NCBI RefSeq assembly: GCF_020150455.1
Contig: NZ_CP083740.1
Coordinates: 558,001-622,000 of the forward strand
Source: Bremerella sp. TYQ1
GTDB lineage: Bacteria; Planctomycetota; Planctomycetia; Pirellulales; Pirellulaceae
Length of the DNA stretch: 64,000 nt
Direction: 5' to 3'
How positions within the stretch are numbered: position 1 is the stretch's first letter; each line of letters begins with the position of its first letter. Positions 1 through 9,821 of the stretch are shown here, one piece after another. The translations under genes were made by a program, and so were the position numbers. The notes beneath the pieces were generated by a model, which saw only the letters and a program-made list of their open reading frames with translations, did no database searches and was not told the DNA's origin.

Positions 1-2
1 CT

Positions 3-842
3 CGGCAGAGCCTTTCGTACACCCAGTCAGGCGTTCAAATTCCTGGCGAAGAATCGCCCTCTCGCTTATTTAGAAAGCTGTTCGTCCAAGGATCGCAAAA
101 GGAAATCGAAGCACAGATCGCCAAGCTTCGACAAGGTCGCAGCATTTTGGACTCGGTCGGCGAAAGAGCACGGGAGTTGGAGAAACGAGTTGGAGCATCC
201 GATCGAGACAAGCTCAATCAGTTCTACACTGGCGTCCGCGATTTGGAGAAACGGTTGCACAAGAGTGAGCAGTGGGAGAAAGAGCCTAAACGCCAGGTCG
301 AGATGTCGCCCCCACAGGATTATGACGATCCAGGAGCACTGATAGACAGAACACGTGCCATGTATGACTTGGCCCGTATCGCGATTGAAACCGATTCGAC
401 AAGGATTATCTCGCTATACATCTATCAAAATAGTGCAAAACCCAATATCGCTGGTGTGGATACTGGAACCCATCCTCTCACGCACCATGGCAACCAGCCC
501 GAAAAACTGGAGCAACTTCGTCGGATTGAATCGGCTCAATTCCAGGAACTGGCCGCATTGCTCCGAGGACTTGACGAGCGACAGTCGAGTGGCAAATCGC
601 TGCTGAATCAGACATCGGTTATCTACGGGACCTCTCTAGGCAATGGCAATTCCCATGCAAATGACAACTTGCCTGTGTTGATCGCGGGAGGTGGCTTCCG
701 GCATGCCCAGCACCTTGCGTTAGGTGGGACGCACGACTATCCGTTGCCCAACTTGTTCGTAAGCGTATTGCAGAGAATGGGTATCGACACCGATCGTTTT
801 GCTAGTAGCACCGGCACCATGAAGGGATTGGAGCTGTCATGA
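3..842 (+). CDS. DUF1552 domain-containing protein (5' end outside window)
   Basis: The reading frame is open from base 3 with no start, so the N-terminus, which in this family usually carries a Tat signal, lies outside the window. What remains is the C-terminal 280 residues of a DUF1552 protein. They include a coiled-coil-like helical stretch (about residues 30-90), an HPLTHHG segment, and the GTSLGNGNSHANDNLP and GTHDYPLPNL motifs usual for the family. The biochemical role is unknown; DUF1552 proteins are normally exported and paired with a DUF1592 protein, as seen here at 34.1-38.3 kb, so the partner probably lies just upstream of the window. The stop overlaps the next start by four bases (ATGA), which implies translational coupling. 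Family assignment is firm, function is not. Confidence 0.88.
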   Translation, partial: RQSLSYTQSGVQIPGEESPSRLFRKLFVQGSQKEIEAQIAKLRQGRSILDSVGERARELEKRVGASDRDKLNQFYTGVRDLEKRLHKSEQWEKEPKRQVEMSPPQDYDDPGALIDRTRAMYDLARIAIETDSTRIISLYIYQNSAKPNIAGVDTGTHPLTHHGNQPEKLEQLRRIESAQFQELAALLRGLDERQSSGKSLLNQTSVIYGTSLGNGNSHANDNLPVLIAGGGFRHAQHLALGGTHDYPLPNLFVSVLQRMGIDTDRFASSTGTMKGLELS

Positions 843-1768
843 ATCTCGGCCGGAACGTCATAAGAACTTGCCCCTTGGCTTTGTTGCTCTCTTGCGTCGT
901 GCTGACTGCTGCCCATGCTCAGATCCCAGCACCGCAGGGCGATGTAACGAAGCTCGCAGGTGGCTTTCGGTTCACGGAGGGCCCCGCTTGGGACGGAGTC
1001 GAGTCCTTGTACTTCTCGGATATGCCAAGTGGTGCCATGCATCGCTGGAATGGATCCGATGGTTTAACACTGGTTAGACAAGCCCGCCACAATTCCAACG
1101 GGATTGTCGTCACTCGCAAAGGCGAGTTGCTGTTCTGTGAGGGCGGGCGGCGAATTGTATTGCGTCAGCTTGACGGCAAGGAAAAGGTTGTCGCTGATCA
1201 ATGCGAAGGGCGCCCTCTCGGTATGCCCAATGACTTATGGATGTCGCCCACGGGAATCGTGTACTTCACGATACCCATGATCAAACCGAATCAAGCAGAT
1301 CGATTCCCTGAAGATGCTTTGAGTGGAACCGTGTGTGTTCTATCGAGTGATTTCACACAGGTCCGCGAGGTAGGGTTCGGCCTCAAGAACGCCAATGGTA
1401 TCGTCGGCAGCGCTGATGGCAATCGACTCTATGTAGCCGATCCACGTGCGCAAAAGTGTTATCGCTACCAGGTCGGGGCTGATGGGAGTCTTTCTGATCA
1501 ACAGGTTGCCGCAGCACGTTTCTCAGATGGTCTCACTTTGGACGAGCAGGGAAATCTTTATACAACTTCCAACGAAGGCATCCGAGTGTTCTCTCCAGCG
1601 TGTGAGGAAATCGCACTCATTGAAACGCCCGAGATTCCCTCGAACATGACGTTTGTCGGACGTGATGGCCGTACGTTATTCATCACAGCCCGGACGAGCC
1701 TCTACGCAGTGCGCATGAACGTCTGTGGCGACTTTACCACTCAAAACAACAACGAAAGTCTGAAATGA
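839..1768 (+). CDS. SMP-30/gluconolactonase family protein, secreted
   Basis: This is a 309-residue six-bladed beta-propeller of the SMP-30/gluconolactonase/luciferin-regenerating family, which hydrolyses sugar lactones at a divalent metal. A signal peptide (about residues 1-28, ending AHA-Q) points to export. Likely metal-site residues are the Glu of FTEGP (about residue 46), the Asn of MPNDLW, the Asn of NANGIV and the Asp of FSDGLTLD, in the family order. The gene overlaps its neighbours by four bases on both sides (839-842 and 1765-1768). Beside an SDR, a TIM-barrel isomerase and a Gfo/Idh/MocA protein, lactone hydrolysis in sugar or sugar-acid oxidation is the natural reading; the substrate is not determined. 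Confidence 0.85.
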   Translation: MNLGRNVIRTCPLALLLSCVVLTAAHAQIPAPQGDVTKLAGGFRFTEGPAWDGVESLYFSDMPSGAMHRWNGSDGLTLVRQARHNSNGIVVTRKGELLFCEGGRRIVLRQLDGKEKVVADQCEGRPLGMPNDLWMSPTGIVYFTIPMIKPNQADRFPEDALSGTVCVLSSDFTQVREVGFGLKNANGIVGSADGNRLYVADPRAQKCYRYQVGADGSLSDQQVAAARFSDGLTLDEQGNLYTTSNEGIRVFSPACEEIALIETPEIPSNMTFVGRDGRTLFITARTSLYAVRMNVCGDFTTQNNNESLK

Positions 1769-2544
1769 GTCGCTGGCCAGGTATTTCTCAATTTCAAATG
1801 AATGGACAGGTGGCAATCGTCACTGGTGGGTCAAAAGGGCTCGGAGAAGCAATGGCCGCCGGCTTAGCGTCCGCAGGGGCAGACTTGCTTCTCGTTAGTC
1901 GAAACGAAAGCGAAGCAACGGCCGCGGCAGAACGAATTGCGGGGGAGTATCCCGTAAAGGCAGTTGGCATGGCGGCGGACGTTTCCATTGAAAGCGATGT
2001 CAAGTCGATCGTCGAACGCTGTTCTCTTGAATTTGATCGCGTAGACGTCCTTATCAACAACGCTGGAATCAATATCCGGGGTGCCATCGAAGATCTTAGT
2101 CTTGATGAGTTCCGCAAGGTTCAAAGCATCAATGTGGACGCGATGTGGCTTTGCATCAAACATGTCGTGCCAATCATGAAACGACAAGGTTATGGCCGGA
2201 TTATCAATATGGCCAGCACGTTGGGTTTGGTGGGACTTGCCAATCGAACACCGTACGCAACCAGCAAAGGCGCGGTTGTGCAGATGACCCGAGCGTTGGG
2301 GCTGGAACTTGCTCTCGACAAAATAACGGTCAACGCAATCTGTCCCGGCCCTTTTCACACTCCGATGAATATTCCCATCGCGGAGACGGAAGAAGCCAAA
2401 AACTTCATCGTCGGCGCGACAGCCGTCGAACGCTGGGGCGAGATGAAAGAGATTCAAGGCGCGGCTTTGTTTCTCGCCAGTCCCGCTTCGTCCTACGTCA
2501 CCGGTAGCATGCTTACGGTTGATGGAGGTTGGACGGCTCGCTAA
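1765..2544 (+). CDS. SDR family oxidoreductase
   Basis: This is a classical short-chain dehydrogenase/reductase of 259 residues. It shows the cofactor motif TGGSKGLG (about residues 19-26), ADVS near residue 71, the NNAG structural motif and the catalytic Ser (MASTLG) and Tyr-Lys (YATSK), plus a C-terminal TGSMLTVDGG typical of gluconate 5-dehydrogenase/KduD/FabG-like members. It is a cytoplasmic NAD(P)-dependent oxidation or reduction of a sugar, sugar acid or polyol, with substrate unknown. The ATG at 1765 overlaps the upstream stop and is preferred; an internal ATG at 1798 starts nearer the Rossmann fold and is possible. It lies in the lactonase-isomerase-oxidoreductase operon. Confidence 0.88.
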   Translation: MSRWPGISQFQMNGQVAIVTGGSKGLGEAMAAGLASAGADLLLVSRNESEATAAAERIAGEYPVKAVGMAADVSIESDVKSIVERCSLEFDRVDVLINNAGINIRGAIEDLSLDEFRKVQSINVDAMWLCIKHVVPIMKRQGYGRIINMASTLGLVGLANRTPYATSKGAVVQMTRALGLELALDKITVNAICPGPFHTPMNIPIAETEEAKNFIVGATAVERWGEMKEIQGAALFLASPASSYVTGSMLTVDGGWTAR

Positions 2545-2569
2545 TTGGCACCCGCTATGGATACATGAC

Positions 2570-3655
2570 ATGCGTAAGAAGATAGAGAGACCCTTTTCGA
2601 GACGAACGCTACTTGGCATCGCCGTAGCGGCGATGCCACTGGGATTGCATGCCTACAGACATCTTTGGGGAGATGAGTCGGTTCGCTTGACGGGCCTGGG
2701 ATTAGTCCAATACAGCTGCAGAATTCGCCGCCATTGGCTGCGAAGACAAGATTCCCAGACTGACCTGTACTCACCGCTAAACTTCCTCAACCACTGCAAT
2801 TCAGTTGGTGCCGGTGGTATGCAAGCAAGTCTGGGTGTGATGGAAGCGAAGGAAGCACACCGCCTACGCGATCTCGCGGAAAACAAAGGATTATTTGTCG
2901 AAGCAATCGTCAACCCACCTCGAGACAAAGATGATCTTGGACGCTTCGAACAAGAGGTCACTACTGCTCGCGACTCGGGCGCGACAGCAGTCCGCACTGT
3001 GATCATGCCCGGAAGACGCTACGAACAGTTCAAGTCCTTGTCAGAGTTCCGTCAGTACGAGCAACGTGGACAAAGAATGATGGAGTTGGCAGTTCCCATC
3101 ATTGAGAAATATCAAGTCCCCTTTGCAATTGAGAACCATAAAGACCAGCGAGTCGAAGAGCGATTGGCTCTGCTTAAGCATCTTGACTGCGAGTGGATCG
3201 GAGCGTGCGTCGATACAGGCAACAGCATCGCACTACTTGACGACCCGTACGCCGCAATTGAAGCGTTCGCACCTTACGCAGTGTCTGTTCACCTAAAAGA
3301 CCAGGCTTTATCCTCGTACGCCGACGGATTCCTTCTGGGCGACGTTCCCTTAGGCGAAGGCAGTCTTGACCTGATGCAAATGGTCAACATTCTCAGACGC
3401 ACAAAACCGAGTATTCATTGTTCTCTCGAATTGATCACACGCGATGCGCTAAAGGTCCCGTGTTTAACGGAGGACTTTTGGACAACGCTTCCTCTGGTAT
3501 CAGGTCGAGAATTGTCGCGCACCTTGCGACTGGTCCGTGACAATCCCGCTAAATCGCAAGTGGTTAGTTCCTTTTCGGAAGTGCAACAGTTGGAACTCGA
3601 AGACGATAACGTACGAAAGAGTCTTCAATATGCGGGGAAGGTTCTGTCTATATGA
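2570..3655 (+). CDS. Sugar phosphate isomerase/epimerase-like TIM-barrel protein, Tat-exported
   Basis: This protein belongs to the xylose-isomerase-like (AP endonuclease 2 type) TIM-barrel superfamily. Likely metal/substrate residues lie in AIENHKD (Glu), CVDTGNS (Asp), HLKDQ (His/Asp) and CSLELI (Glu), in barrel order. I start at 2570 rather than 2519 because the upstream extension overlaps the SDR coding frame, and because 2570 begins MRKK followed by a twin-arginine motif (SRRTLLG) and a hydrophobic stretch, indicating export. The gene overlaps the following Gfo/Idh/MocA start by four bases. Planctomycetes often pair these two families in sugar-modification clusters. Substrate unknown. 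Confidence 0.8.
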   Translation: MRKKIERPFSRRTLLGIAVAAMPLGLHAYRHLWGDESVRLTGLGLVQYSCRIRRHWLRRQDSQTDLYSPLNFLNHCNSVGAGGMQASLGVMEAKEAHRLRDLAENKGLFVEAIVNPPRDKDDLGRFEQEVTTARDSGATAVRTVIMPGRRYEQFKSLSEFRQYEQRGQRMMELAVPIIEKYQVPFAIENHKDQRVEERLALLKHLDCEWIGACVDTGNSIALLDDPYAAIEAFAPYAVSVHLKDQALSSYADGFLLGDVPLGEGSLDLMQMVNILRRTKPSIHCSLELITRDALKVPCLTEDFWTTLPLVSGRELSRTLRLVRDNPAKSQVVSSFSEVQQLELEDDNVRKSLQYAGKVLSI

Positions 3656-5037
3656 GCAGGTTACCACTGAATCGCCGAAAATTCCTGGCAGCAGCAAGCG
3701 CGGCAGGGATGACGCTTACTGCACTTGGCTGGAAGTCTCTTGTTCGAGGCGATAGTCCTTTAGAGCAACTTCGAGTCGGTGTTATAGGCACAGGCGTGCG
3801 GGGAAAGTATTTGATTGGAAATCTTCCATCTTCGGTACGTGTCACCGCGATTTGTGACTGTGCCTATAGTCGAATGGATGAAACGCTTCACCCTCAAAAT
3901 GAGTTTATTGAAGTACTTGACGTTTTTAAAGAGCTTTATGCGAGTCGCTGTCATCAGTATCAAGACTATCGCCTCATGCTTGATCGCGAACCGCTAGATG
4001 CCGTCATTATCGCGACCCCCGATCATCACCACTCTCATGCAGCAATTCTGGCCTTGGATGCCGGCCTGGATGTCTATCTCGAGAAGCCCATGACCGTGTC
4101 GATTGGTGAAGGAAGACTAATCGTTGAAAAGGTCACGGCGACGGGCCAAATCTTACAAGTTGGTAGTCAACAGCGATCGATGGAGATGAATAAGTTTGCC
4201 TGTGATTTCATTCGCAACGGTGGTCTTGGCAAGATTACCGCTGTCGACCTACCGAACTATCCTGGGCCGATCACAAACCCAGAATTTCCCGAAGAACCGA
4301 TCCCCAAAGGTTTCGATTGGGGATTGTTTCTCGGACCATCGCCGATGCGTGCTCACAACAAGCATCTATGGGTTAAAGATACGTTCAAGGTGGACAATCT
4401 AGTATGGCGTGGCTGGGATCTCTTCCAAGAGTTTTCCGGACATCTCATGACGAACTGGGGCGCCCATAGCGTCGACATGGTCTTATCGGCGATTGGATGT
4501 GATGAGACCGGCCCTGTATCGATTCGCACGATTCGTCCAGATTCTGTAAAGGAGATCTGGAAATCTTGGGGTCATAAAACTCCTCCTCCAAGTACACCGG
4601 ATGATCGCAGGTTTTGGCCCGTAGAAATGTCCTTTGCAAACGGGATTACGTTGCGATTTTGCGGTGGCAACAAATCAATTCGTTTTCAAGGTGAACTGGG
4701 GACGCTTGAAATGGGGAGAAACATGTTCAGCGTGAACCCGGCTGAACTCGTACTAGACGGTCCTGATCCTGGCCTCGCAGCCAAATGGCGCGGGGCTGGC
4801 AACGTTGCCCGCCCACATTTAGAAGATTGGCTCGAATGTATCCATAGTCGAAACACCCCTATTGCCCCCGCCGAATTCGGGCATCGCACCGCAACGGTAT
4901 GCCATCTTGCTAACTTAGCCCGCGAATTGAATCGCCCGCTTGATTGGAATCCTGACATCGAATGCTTCGTTGATGACAAAGAGGCGAACAGCAAACTCGA
5001 GAGGCCTCGTCGAGCGGGGTTTGATCTCAGCGTATGA
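3652..5037 (+). CDS. Gfo/Idh/MocA family oxidoreductase, Tat-exported
   Basis: This 461-residue protein has a twin-arginine N-terminus (NRRKFLAAASAAG), then a Rossmann dinucleotide fold (GVIGTGVRGKYLIG, about residues 43-56) and the conserved EKPM motif of the glucose-fructose oxidoreductase/inositol dehydrogenase family, whose Lys is catalytic. The C-terminal domain carries NWGAHSVDMV, with a His at the usual active-site position. Exported members are common in Planctomycetes and usually bind NAD(P) tightly to act on periplasmic sugars. Its ATG overlaps the isomerase stop, and it closes the first operon. The substrate cannot be read from the sequence. Confidence 0.87.
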   Translation: MSRLPLNRRKFLAAASAAGMTLTALGWKSLVRGDSPLEQLRVGVIGTGVRGKYLIGNLPSSVRVTAICDCAYSRMDETLHPQNEFIEVLDVFKELYASRCHQYQDYRLMLDREPLDAVIIATPDHHHSHAAILALDAGLDVYLEKPMTVSIGEGRLIVEKVTATGQILQVGSQQRSMEMNKFACDFIRNGGLGKITAVDLPNYPGPITNPEFPEEPIPKGFDWGLFLGPSPMRAHNKHLWVKDTFKVDNLVWRGWDLFQEFSGHLMTNWGAHSVDMVLSAIGCDETGPVSIRTIRPDSVKEIWKSWGHKTPPPSTPDDRRFWPVEMSFANGITLRFCGGNKSIRFQGELGTLEMGRNMFSVNPAELVLDGPDPGLAAKWRGAGNVARPHLEDWLECIHSRNTPIAPAEFGHRTATVCHLANLARELNRPLDWNPDIECFVDDKEANSKLERPRRAGFDLSV

Positions 5038-5170
5038 CCACATGAGATTGCCACGAATAAGTTTTAACGAGCCACATTCATCCAAATTTACAGCAGCATA
5101 AGTTCCCGCCGACACAGTTGGCACGAAAGTTTATCTCACAGCAATGTCGTTAGTAGAAAGGGTCTGTTCT

Positions 5171-5596
5171 ATGACAATCAACGATCTATCAGGAGTTTGG
5201 ATTGCTGTCCTTGCCCTCATAGTACTGTCGATCGGTTGCAGTTCGAGCAGTGAGACCGTTCCCGTGCACGGACATGTTCTCCTTGATGGAAAGCCACTGG
5301 CAAACGCGGAGATCATCTTCCAGCCTGAAGGAAAACGGGCGTCCATTGGCCAAACCAACAAAGATGGTTACTACGAACTCACTTTCACAGCCATGCAAGA
5401 GGGTGGAGTCGTGGGCTTGAATCGAGTGATGATCACCAAAGAAGCCGGAGGGCCTGATGGAGATGAGATGATCCCTCGGCAATACAACGTCGATACGGAG
5501 TTGACGGCTGACGTCGTAGACTCAGGGGACAATGAGTTCAATTTCGATCTGAAATCGGATAGGAAAACCCGTGGCGTAGCCCGAGCAAAAAAATGA
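5171..5596 (+). CDS. Small lipoprotein with carboxypeptidase-regulatory-like fold
   Basis: This is a 141-residue predicted lipoprotein. A short hydrophobic signal ends in a lipobox (LSIGC, Cys about residue 24), followed by a beta-rich domain with VHGHVLLDGKPLANAEIIF, the pattern of transthyretin/carboxypeptidase-regulatory-like domains abundant as small planctomycete lipoproteins. I prefer the ATG at 5171; an in-frame ATG at 5144 adds nine residues that would precede the signal peptide and has no better ribosome site. It lies 111 bp before a DUF1559 gene, a pairing repeated in inverted order at 41.3-42.7 kb. Function unknown, probably cell envelope. Confidence 0.72.
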   Translation: MTINDLSGVWIAVLALIVLSIGCSSSSETVPVHGHVLLDGKPLANAEIIFQPEGKRASIGQTNKDGYYELTFTAMQEGGVVGLNRVMITKEAGGPDGDEMIPRQYNVDTELTADVVDSGDNEFNFDLKSDRKTRGVARAKK

Positions 5597-5707
5597 AATA
5601 CAGGCAGTTCGGCCTAATGCTCTCATGGGCATTACCGAATGCTGTTGAACAATCACGTCTTTTCTTGTTTTGACTTCACTTTCTATTCTTCTTAAGGAGT
5701 TCTTTTC

Positions 5708-6655
5708 ATGCGTACTATCGCTTGGAATCATCAACGGGCTTTCACGCTCGTTGAGTTGCTTGTCGTTATTGCCATTATCGGTGTACTTATCGCGCTTCTT
5801 CTTCCAGCCGTGCAGCAGGCCCGTGAGGCGGCACGGCGGATGCACTGCTCAAACAACTTGAAGCAAATCGGTTTAGCGTTGCATATGCATCACGATACCT
5901 ACAGTGAACTTGTTCCTGGCATTGTTTCGGGTGATTGGGGAAACGGTGGATCGGTCCACAACAAAGATGGCTGGCTTTGGAGTGCCATGATTCTGCCTTA
6001 CATGGAACAGCAATCGCTGTATGACCTGGCAGGAATCGGTCAAGGCGCCTGGCCAGATGATACCGCTCAAACTCTGGCTGCATGTAAGACGGAATTGGGG
6101 ATGTACAGTTGCCCATCGGCAACAGGTCCAACGCAACTGCAAAAGTTTGGCAGCGAAGAGATTGCGGCATCCAATTACGCTGCAGTGTTTCATCACGCCG
6201 ATGAGAAGTGCCACGTAGGCACTGGGCCATTTCCCCAGTTCGTTCGCAATCGCCCCACGTGGTCAACTCCCATATCGACCGTTAACGGATCACCATTTCC
6301 TGTTAATGGCAACTTTGGCGCGATGACGGATGGTACAAGTAATCAAGCAGCGGTTGGTGAGAAGTGCCATCAGTTGGGTAACTCGACACCGGGAGCGACG
6401 GTTTGGGCTGCGATTCAAATTTCGGATGATCGTGGCAAGATCCGAAACCTCTTGCTGACTGGTCGTAGACCCTTAAATAGTGGTCATGGGGACGCCAGCA
6501 ACAGCAACCATCCTGGAGGAGGTCTATTCCTATTCTATGATGGTTCGGTGAGGTTTATTGCTGAAACAATCTTCCACGATTTGTCTAATGAAGTGGATAG
6601 CCCCTATGAGGCTATGCTGGCGGCAAATGACGGACTTGTGTTCGAGTACGAGTAG
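5708..6655 (+). CDS. DUF1559 domain-containing protein with prepilin-type N-terminus
   Basis: This 315-residue protein has a class III (type IV pilin-like) leader. A short basic segment is followed by [20 protein letters not shown], with the +5 Glu and a long hydrophobic helix, then the [19 protein letters not shown] start of DUF1559. The C-terminus holds the family's H-x9-DG type motif ([16 protein letters not shown]). These proteins occur in tens of copies per planctomycete genome and are thought to be pseudopilin-like surface or secretion components; their exact role is unknown. A good ribosome site (AAGGAG at about 5694-5699) precedes the ATG. A strong hairpin follows at 6723-6753. Confidence 0.93.
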   Translation: MRTIAWNHQRAFTLVELLVVIAIIGVLIALLLPAVQQAREAARRMHCSNNLKQIGLALHMHHDTYSELVPGIVSGDWGNGGSVHNKDGWLWSAMILPYMEQQSLYDLAGIGQGAWPDDTAQTLAACKTELGMYSCPSATGPTQLQKFGSEEIAASNYAAVFHHADEKCHVGTGPFPQFVRNRPTWSTPISTVNGSPFPVNGNFGAMTDGTSNQAAVGEKCHQLGNSTPGATVWAAIQISDDRGKIRNLLLTGRRPLNSGHGDASNSNHPGGGLFLFYDGSVRFIAETIFHDLSNEVDSPYEAMLAANDGLVFEYE

Positions 6656-6722
6656 CAAGGGCTCTCAAACTTCGTATTGCATCTAATTCAGCCGCAGAGT
6701 TTTTCACTCGCCAAGGTACCCA

Positions 6723-6753
6723 CAGCGGCACACCGTTTTCACGGTGGCCGCTG
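6723..6753 (+). terminator. Strong hairpin after DUF1559 gene
   Basis: The arms CAGCGGC-A-CACCG and CGGTGGCCGCTG pair over 12 bp with one bulged A and a TTTTCA loop, 67 bp downstream of the DUF1559 stop and 60 bp before the sulfatase start. No T-tract follows, so it could be a transcript-stabilising or attenuating hairpin rather than a classic terminator. Confidence 0.5.
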
Positions 6754-6813
6754 GAAAATGCCCCAAGTATTTCCCTCCGCATACTAGAACTTCATTTTTC
6801 CTTTGGCTTTCGA

Positions 6814-8193
6814 ATGACTAAGCTAATACCAATTATCAGTCTGGTTCTCACCGTCCTTATTTCATCTGCCTCAGCAGATCAAGGGCGATCAAAGCAGCCC
6901 AATATTATCTTGATCATGCCTGACGACGTGGGGGTTGGTAACGTAAGCATTCTCAGCACCGACACGCCGTATCCTGCCAGTGTGCAGGAGACGAACACAA
7001 TCCACTTGAATGAACTGGCTTTGAGAGGAATTACATGTGACCAGGGCTATTCAGCAGGCAACATGTGTTGGCCATCGCGAGGGGCGCTTCTTACTGGAAG
7101 CTATCCTCAACGCTGGAACTCACGTGTCCAAGTACCTAGGTCTTTTCCTCGATTACCGAGGGTCCTCCAAGAGTTAGGGTATCACACCGGCATCGTAGGA
7201 AAGTGGCACAATGGGGCAGAGAAAGGCAATTTTCCACCGACCGATTGGGGGTTCGATGAGCACTTTGTAACCTACACGTCTCATGACTACTACGAAACAA
7301 AAGCGGGGCCAGGCTTACAATGGGAGACCATGCAGCAGTGGCGAGCGACCCAAAAAGACCAAGCGACTCGCCCATTTGCCCATCGATACGCGCCTCTTCT
7401 CGATTCCAGATTGTCTACTGACGAGAATAAGCAGTTCGTTACCGAATTCGGATATCTAACTTCGGCCTTCAATCGGCGCGCCGTGGATTTTATCGAAGAC
7501 AACAAGGATCGGCCCTTTTTTCTCTACCTGCCTCACAGTGCCCGCCATGTCCCTACACAACGCCCACCCCAGAAATACATGAAGCGATTTAAAGAACCCG
7601 GGATGGAGCACGTCAGCACTGCGATGATCGATGTTGTTGATGAAGGCATCGGTCAGATCCAAGAGAAACTTCAGGAACTAGACTTACTCGATAATACGAT
7701 CATCATTTTCATGGGGGACAACGGAGGCCCTCATTGGGCAACGAAATACCTCCGCGGAAACAAAGGCCAAAGCTATGAAGGAGGAATACGAATTCCGTTC
7801 ATCGTTACTTGGTCCGCAGAGTTCCCAAAGGGATGGCGTTTGGATGCCCCGATTAGCCATATCGACATTGCACCAACGCTAATATCCGCGGCAGGGGGAA
7901 CGCCACCAACAGAAATGGATGGTCGAAACTTACTGGATCTTCTCAAAGGAACGACATCCGCAAGCGAGAACGATACCTTGTACTGGGACAATGCCATTCG
8001 CAAAGATCAGCATGATGGTGGACAAGTCACACATCAATGGAAAGTTGTTTTGGACAAGAGTGGAAGCCAACCGCAGCTTTTTGATTTGATGTCTGATCCA
8101 AGTGAGGCCACAAACATTGCGGCAAAGTATCCGACAATTCTATCAAACCTCTTGGAAGGACGAAGCCAATGGCTTGAAAGAGTCGGAAAGTAG
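6814..8193 (+). CDS. Sulfatase (formylglycine-dependent), secreted
   Basis: This is a type I sulfatase of 459 residues with a Sec signal peptide (about 1-21). Metal-site DDVG appears near residue 37. The maturation motif C-W-P-S-R has its Cys at residue 85, to be oxidised to formylglycine by an FGE-type enzyme not in the window. GKWHNG, HSARHVPT and MGDNGG complete the conserved active site. It hydrolyses sulfate esters, probably on a sulfated polysaccharide, in the periplasm; the exact S1 subfamily cannot be assigned by eye. Immediately downstream is a DUF1501 remnant, and a decayed copy of this gene's last codons lies at 15844-15921. Confidence 0.93.
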   Translation: MTKLIPIISLVLTVLISSASADQGRSKQPNIILIMPDDVGVGNVSILSTDTPYPASVQETNTIHLNELALRGITCDQGYSAGNMCWPSRGALLTGSYPQRWNSRVQVPRSFPRLPRVLQELGYHTGIVGKWHNGAEKGNFPPTDWGFDEHFVTYTSHDYYETKAGPGLQWETMQQWRATQKDQATRPFAHRYAPLLDSRLSTDENKQFVTEFGYLTSAFNRRAVDFIEDNKDRPFFLYLPHSARHVPTQRPPQKYMKRFKEPGMEHVSTAMIDVVDEGIGQIQEKLQELDLLDNTIIIFMGDNGGPHWATKYLRGNKGQSYEGGIRIPFIVTWSAEFPKGWRLDAPISHIDIAPTLISAAGGTPPTEMDGRNLLDLLKGTTSASENDTLYWDNAIRKDQHDGGQVTHQWKVVLDKSGSQPQLFDLMSDPSEATNIAAKYPTILSNLLEGRSQWLERVGK

Positions 8194-8239
8194 TTTTTTG
8201 CTGCGTTTATCTGCTTGAAATGCATGACTCAAGTACTGG

Positions 8240-8884
8240 CTTGATTCGTGGGGAAAGATCAACCATTCCCATGCCGACATGCCTGATGTGTTCGACTTGT
8301 CGATGGAGCCTCGGAAGACCCTGGAGATGTATGGGATCACCGATCAAGAAAAGCGAATCACTATGAAGCGGCTAGCGCGGATGTACGTCAATGAAGTGTA
8401 ATGTCTTTTGGCACGCAAGTTGATCGAGTCCGGGGTTCGCTTCGTCGAAATCAACGACCGATTGTGGGATAGCCATATCCAACACCGCGAGTGTCAGGAA
8501 AAACGTGCGTGGTCGACTGACCAACCTATCGCTGAGCTACTAACAGACCTAAAGCAATGTGGCTTGCTCGAAGATACCCTGGTGCTATGGGGTGGTAAAT
8601 TTGGACGTACTATCGGAAACATGAAGCGGGATGGCAGCGATTACGATCCTCACGGACTCACGATTTGGATGGCGGGAGGAGGAGTCAAACGACGTTTTTC
8701 GTTTGGAGGCACAGACGAGACTGGCCAGCGAGCCGTGGAAGGACGCATGTATAATCATGATCTGCACGCCACGCTTCTGCACCTGCTTGGCCTTGATCAT
8801 GAGCGGCTCACCTACCGATACGCTGGAAGAGACTTTCGACTTGCGGACGTGTATGGTCGGGTTGCTAAGGAAATCCTGGCGTGA
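8240..8884 (+). pseudogene. DUF1501 protein remnant (N-terminus lost, internal stop)
   Basis: The frame reads like the C-terminal half of a DUF1501 protein: PDVFDLSMEPRKTLEMYGI at 8279-8335, then an in-frame TAA at 8399-8401, then CLLARKLIESGVRFVEI, TDQPIAELLTDLKQCGLLED and GGTDETGQRAVEG. Each piece aligns in order with the intact DUF1501 protein at 14193-15596 (for example CLLARKLVQQGVRFVQL and GATDETGMEAVEN). The N-terminal half is missing and the conserved GGEFGRT has become GGKFGRT. A 159-residue open frame from a TTG at 8408 exists but is unlikely to make a working protein. It follows the sulfatase by under 50 bp, and about 216 bp without features follow it. Confidence 0.82.
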
Positions 8885-9100
8885 TCTTCGACTTTTCTTT
8901 TCCATGGCATGGATAGATGTCTTGTGAGTTCCGACATACTTTTGTTCGGTTTTTGCTACGACAGCCATTTCCTCTTACTCAATGCCGGATGACATTTCGA
9001 TCGTTATTCTCGGCAAACAACGCGATGCTTTGTGGAAGTTTTCAGCAAGACCTGTTTTACCTAGTTAAATAAGACGCCCTACTGAGAGATCAAATAGCTC

Positions 9101-9817
9101 ATGAATGCATTGAAGGACAAAGTCGTTCTCGTAATTGGGGGAGGAAGTGGGATTGGCCTCGGAATTGGTCAGGCCTTCTTGGACGAAGGCGCCAAGGTTA
9201 TTCTCTCGAGTCGGTCTGAATTGTCCCTGAAGGAAGCTGGAACTTCCTTCCTGTCATTCTCAGCCGATACCACGCAGCCGGATCAGCTTGTTCGTCTGGT
9301 CGAGTACTGCTATGAGCACGCCGGTCCGATCGACGTACTCGTCTACAGTGCTGGCATGAATGTTCCGAATCGTTTTTTTGAGAATCACAGCGCAGCCGAG
9401 TTTAAACAAGTGCTGGCCGTCAATACGACCGGCTTCTTTCATGCCATGCAAGCGGTGCTTCCTGGGATGAGAGAACGTAAGTCAGGTTTGGTTTTGAATG
9501 TTGTTTCACTTGCTGGTCTCCGGAACATGAAATTAGCAGGCGCATCTTACTGTGCATCGAAATTTGCTCAGGGCTCTTTGGGGCACTTCGCTAATTTAGA
9601 ACTGTTAGAAGAAGGCATCTCAGTCACCAATATCTACCCAGGTGAAACCGACACCCCATTGGTTGATAAACGGCCCTCGCCGCCACCGGCTGAGCAGCGT
9701 GCCAAAATGGTTCACCCAGAGGACATTGCCGCCATGGCGGTCGCGGTCGCAAAACTTCCGGCCCGAGCGACCGTTCCGGAAATTGTGATTACACCACGGC
9801 ACATGCCACTGAGCTAA
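9101..9817 (+). CDS. SDR family oxidoreductase
   Basis: This is a 238-residue classical SDR with the cofactor motif GGGSGIG (about residues 13-19), YSAGMN in place of the usual NNAG, and the catalytic Ser (VVSLAG) and Tyr-Lys (SYCASK). It lacks the extended C-terminus of KduD-like members and ends with PEIVITPRH, as in the general clan of 3-oxoacyl/sugar-alcohol reductases. It lies four bases upstream of a GntP-type permease, so the two are almost surely co-transcribed and the substrate is probably a sugar acid or its reduced or oxidised form. It differs clearly from the SDR at 1765-2544. Confidence 0.85.
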   Translation: MNALKDKVVLVIGGGSGIGLGIGQAFLDEGAKVILSSRSELSLKEAGTSFLSFSADTTQPDQLVRLVEYCYEHAGPIDVLVYSAGMNVPNRFFENHSAAEFKQVLAVNTTGFFHAMQAVLPGMRERKSGLVLNVVSLAGLRNMKLAGASYCASKFAQGSLGHFANLELLEEGISVTNIYPGETDTPLVDKRPSPPPAEQRAKMVHPEDIAAMAVAVAKLPARATVPEIVITPRHMPLS

Positions 9818-9821
9818 CGAC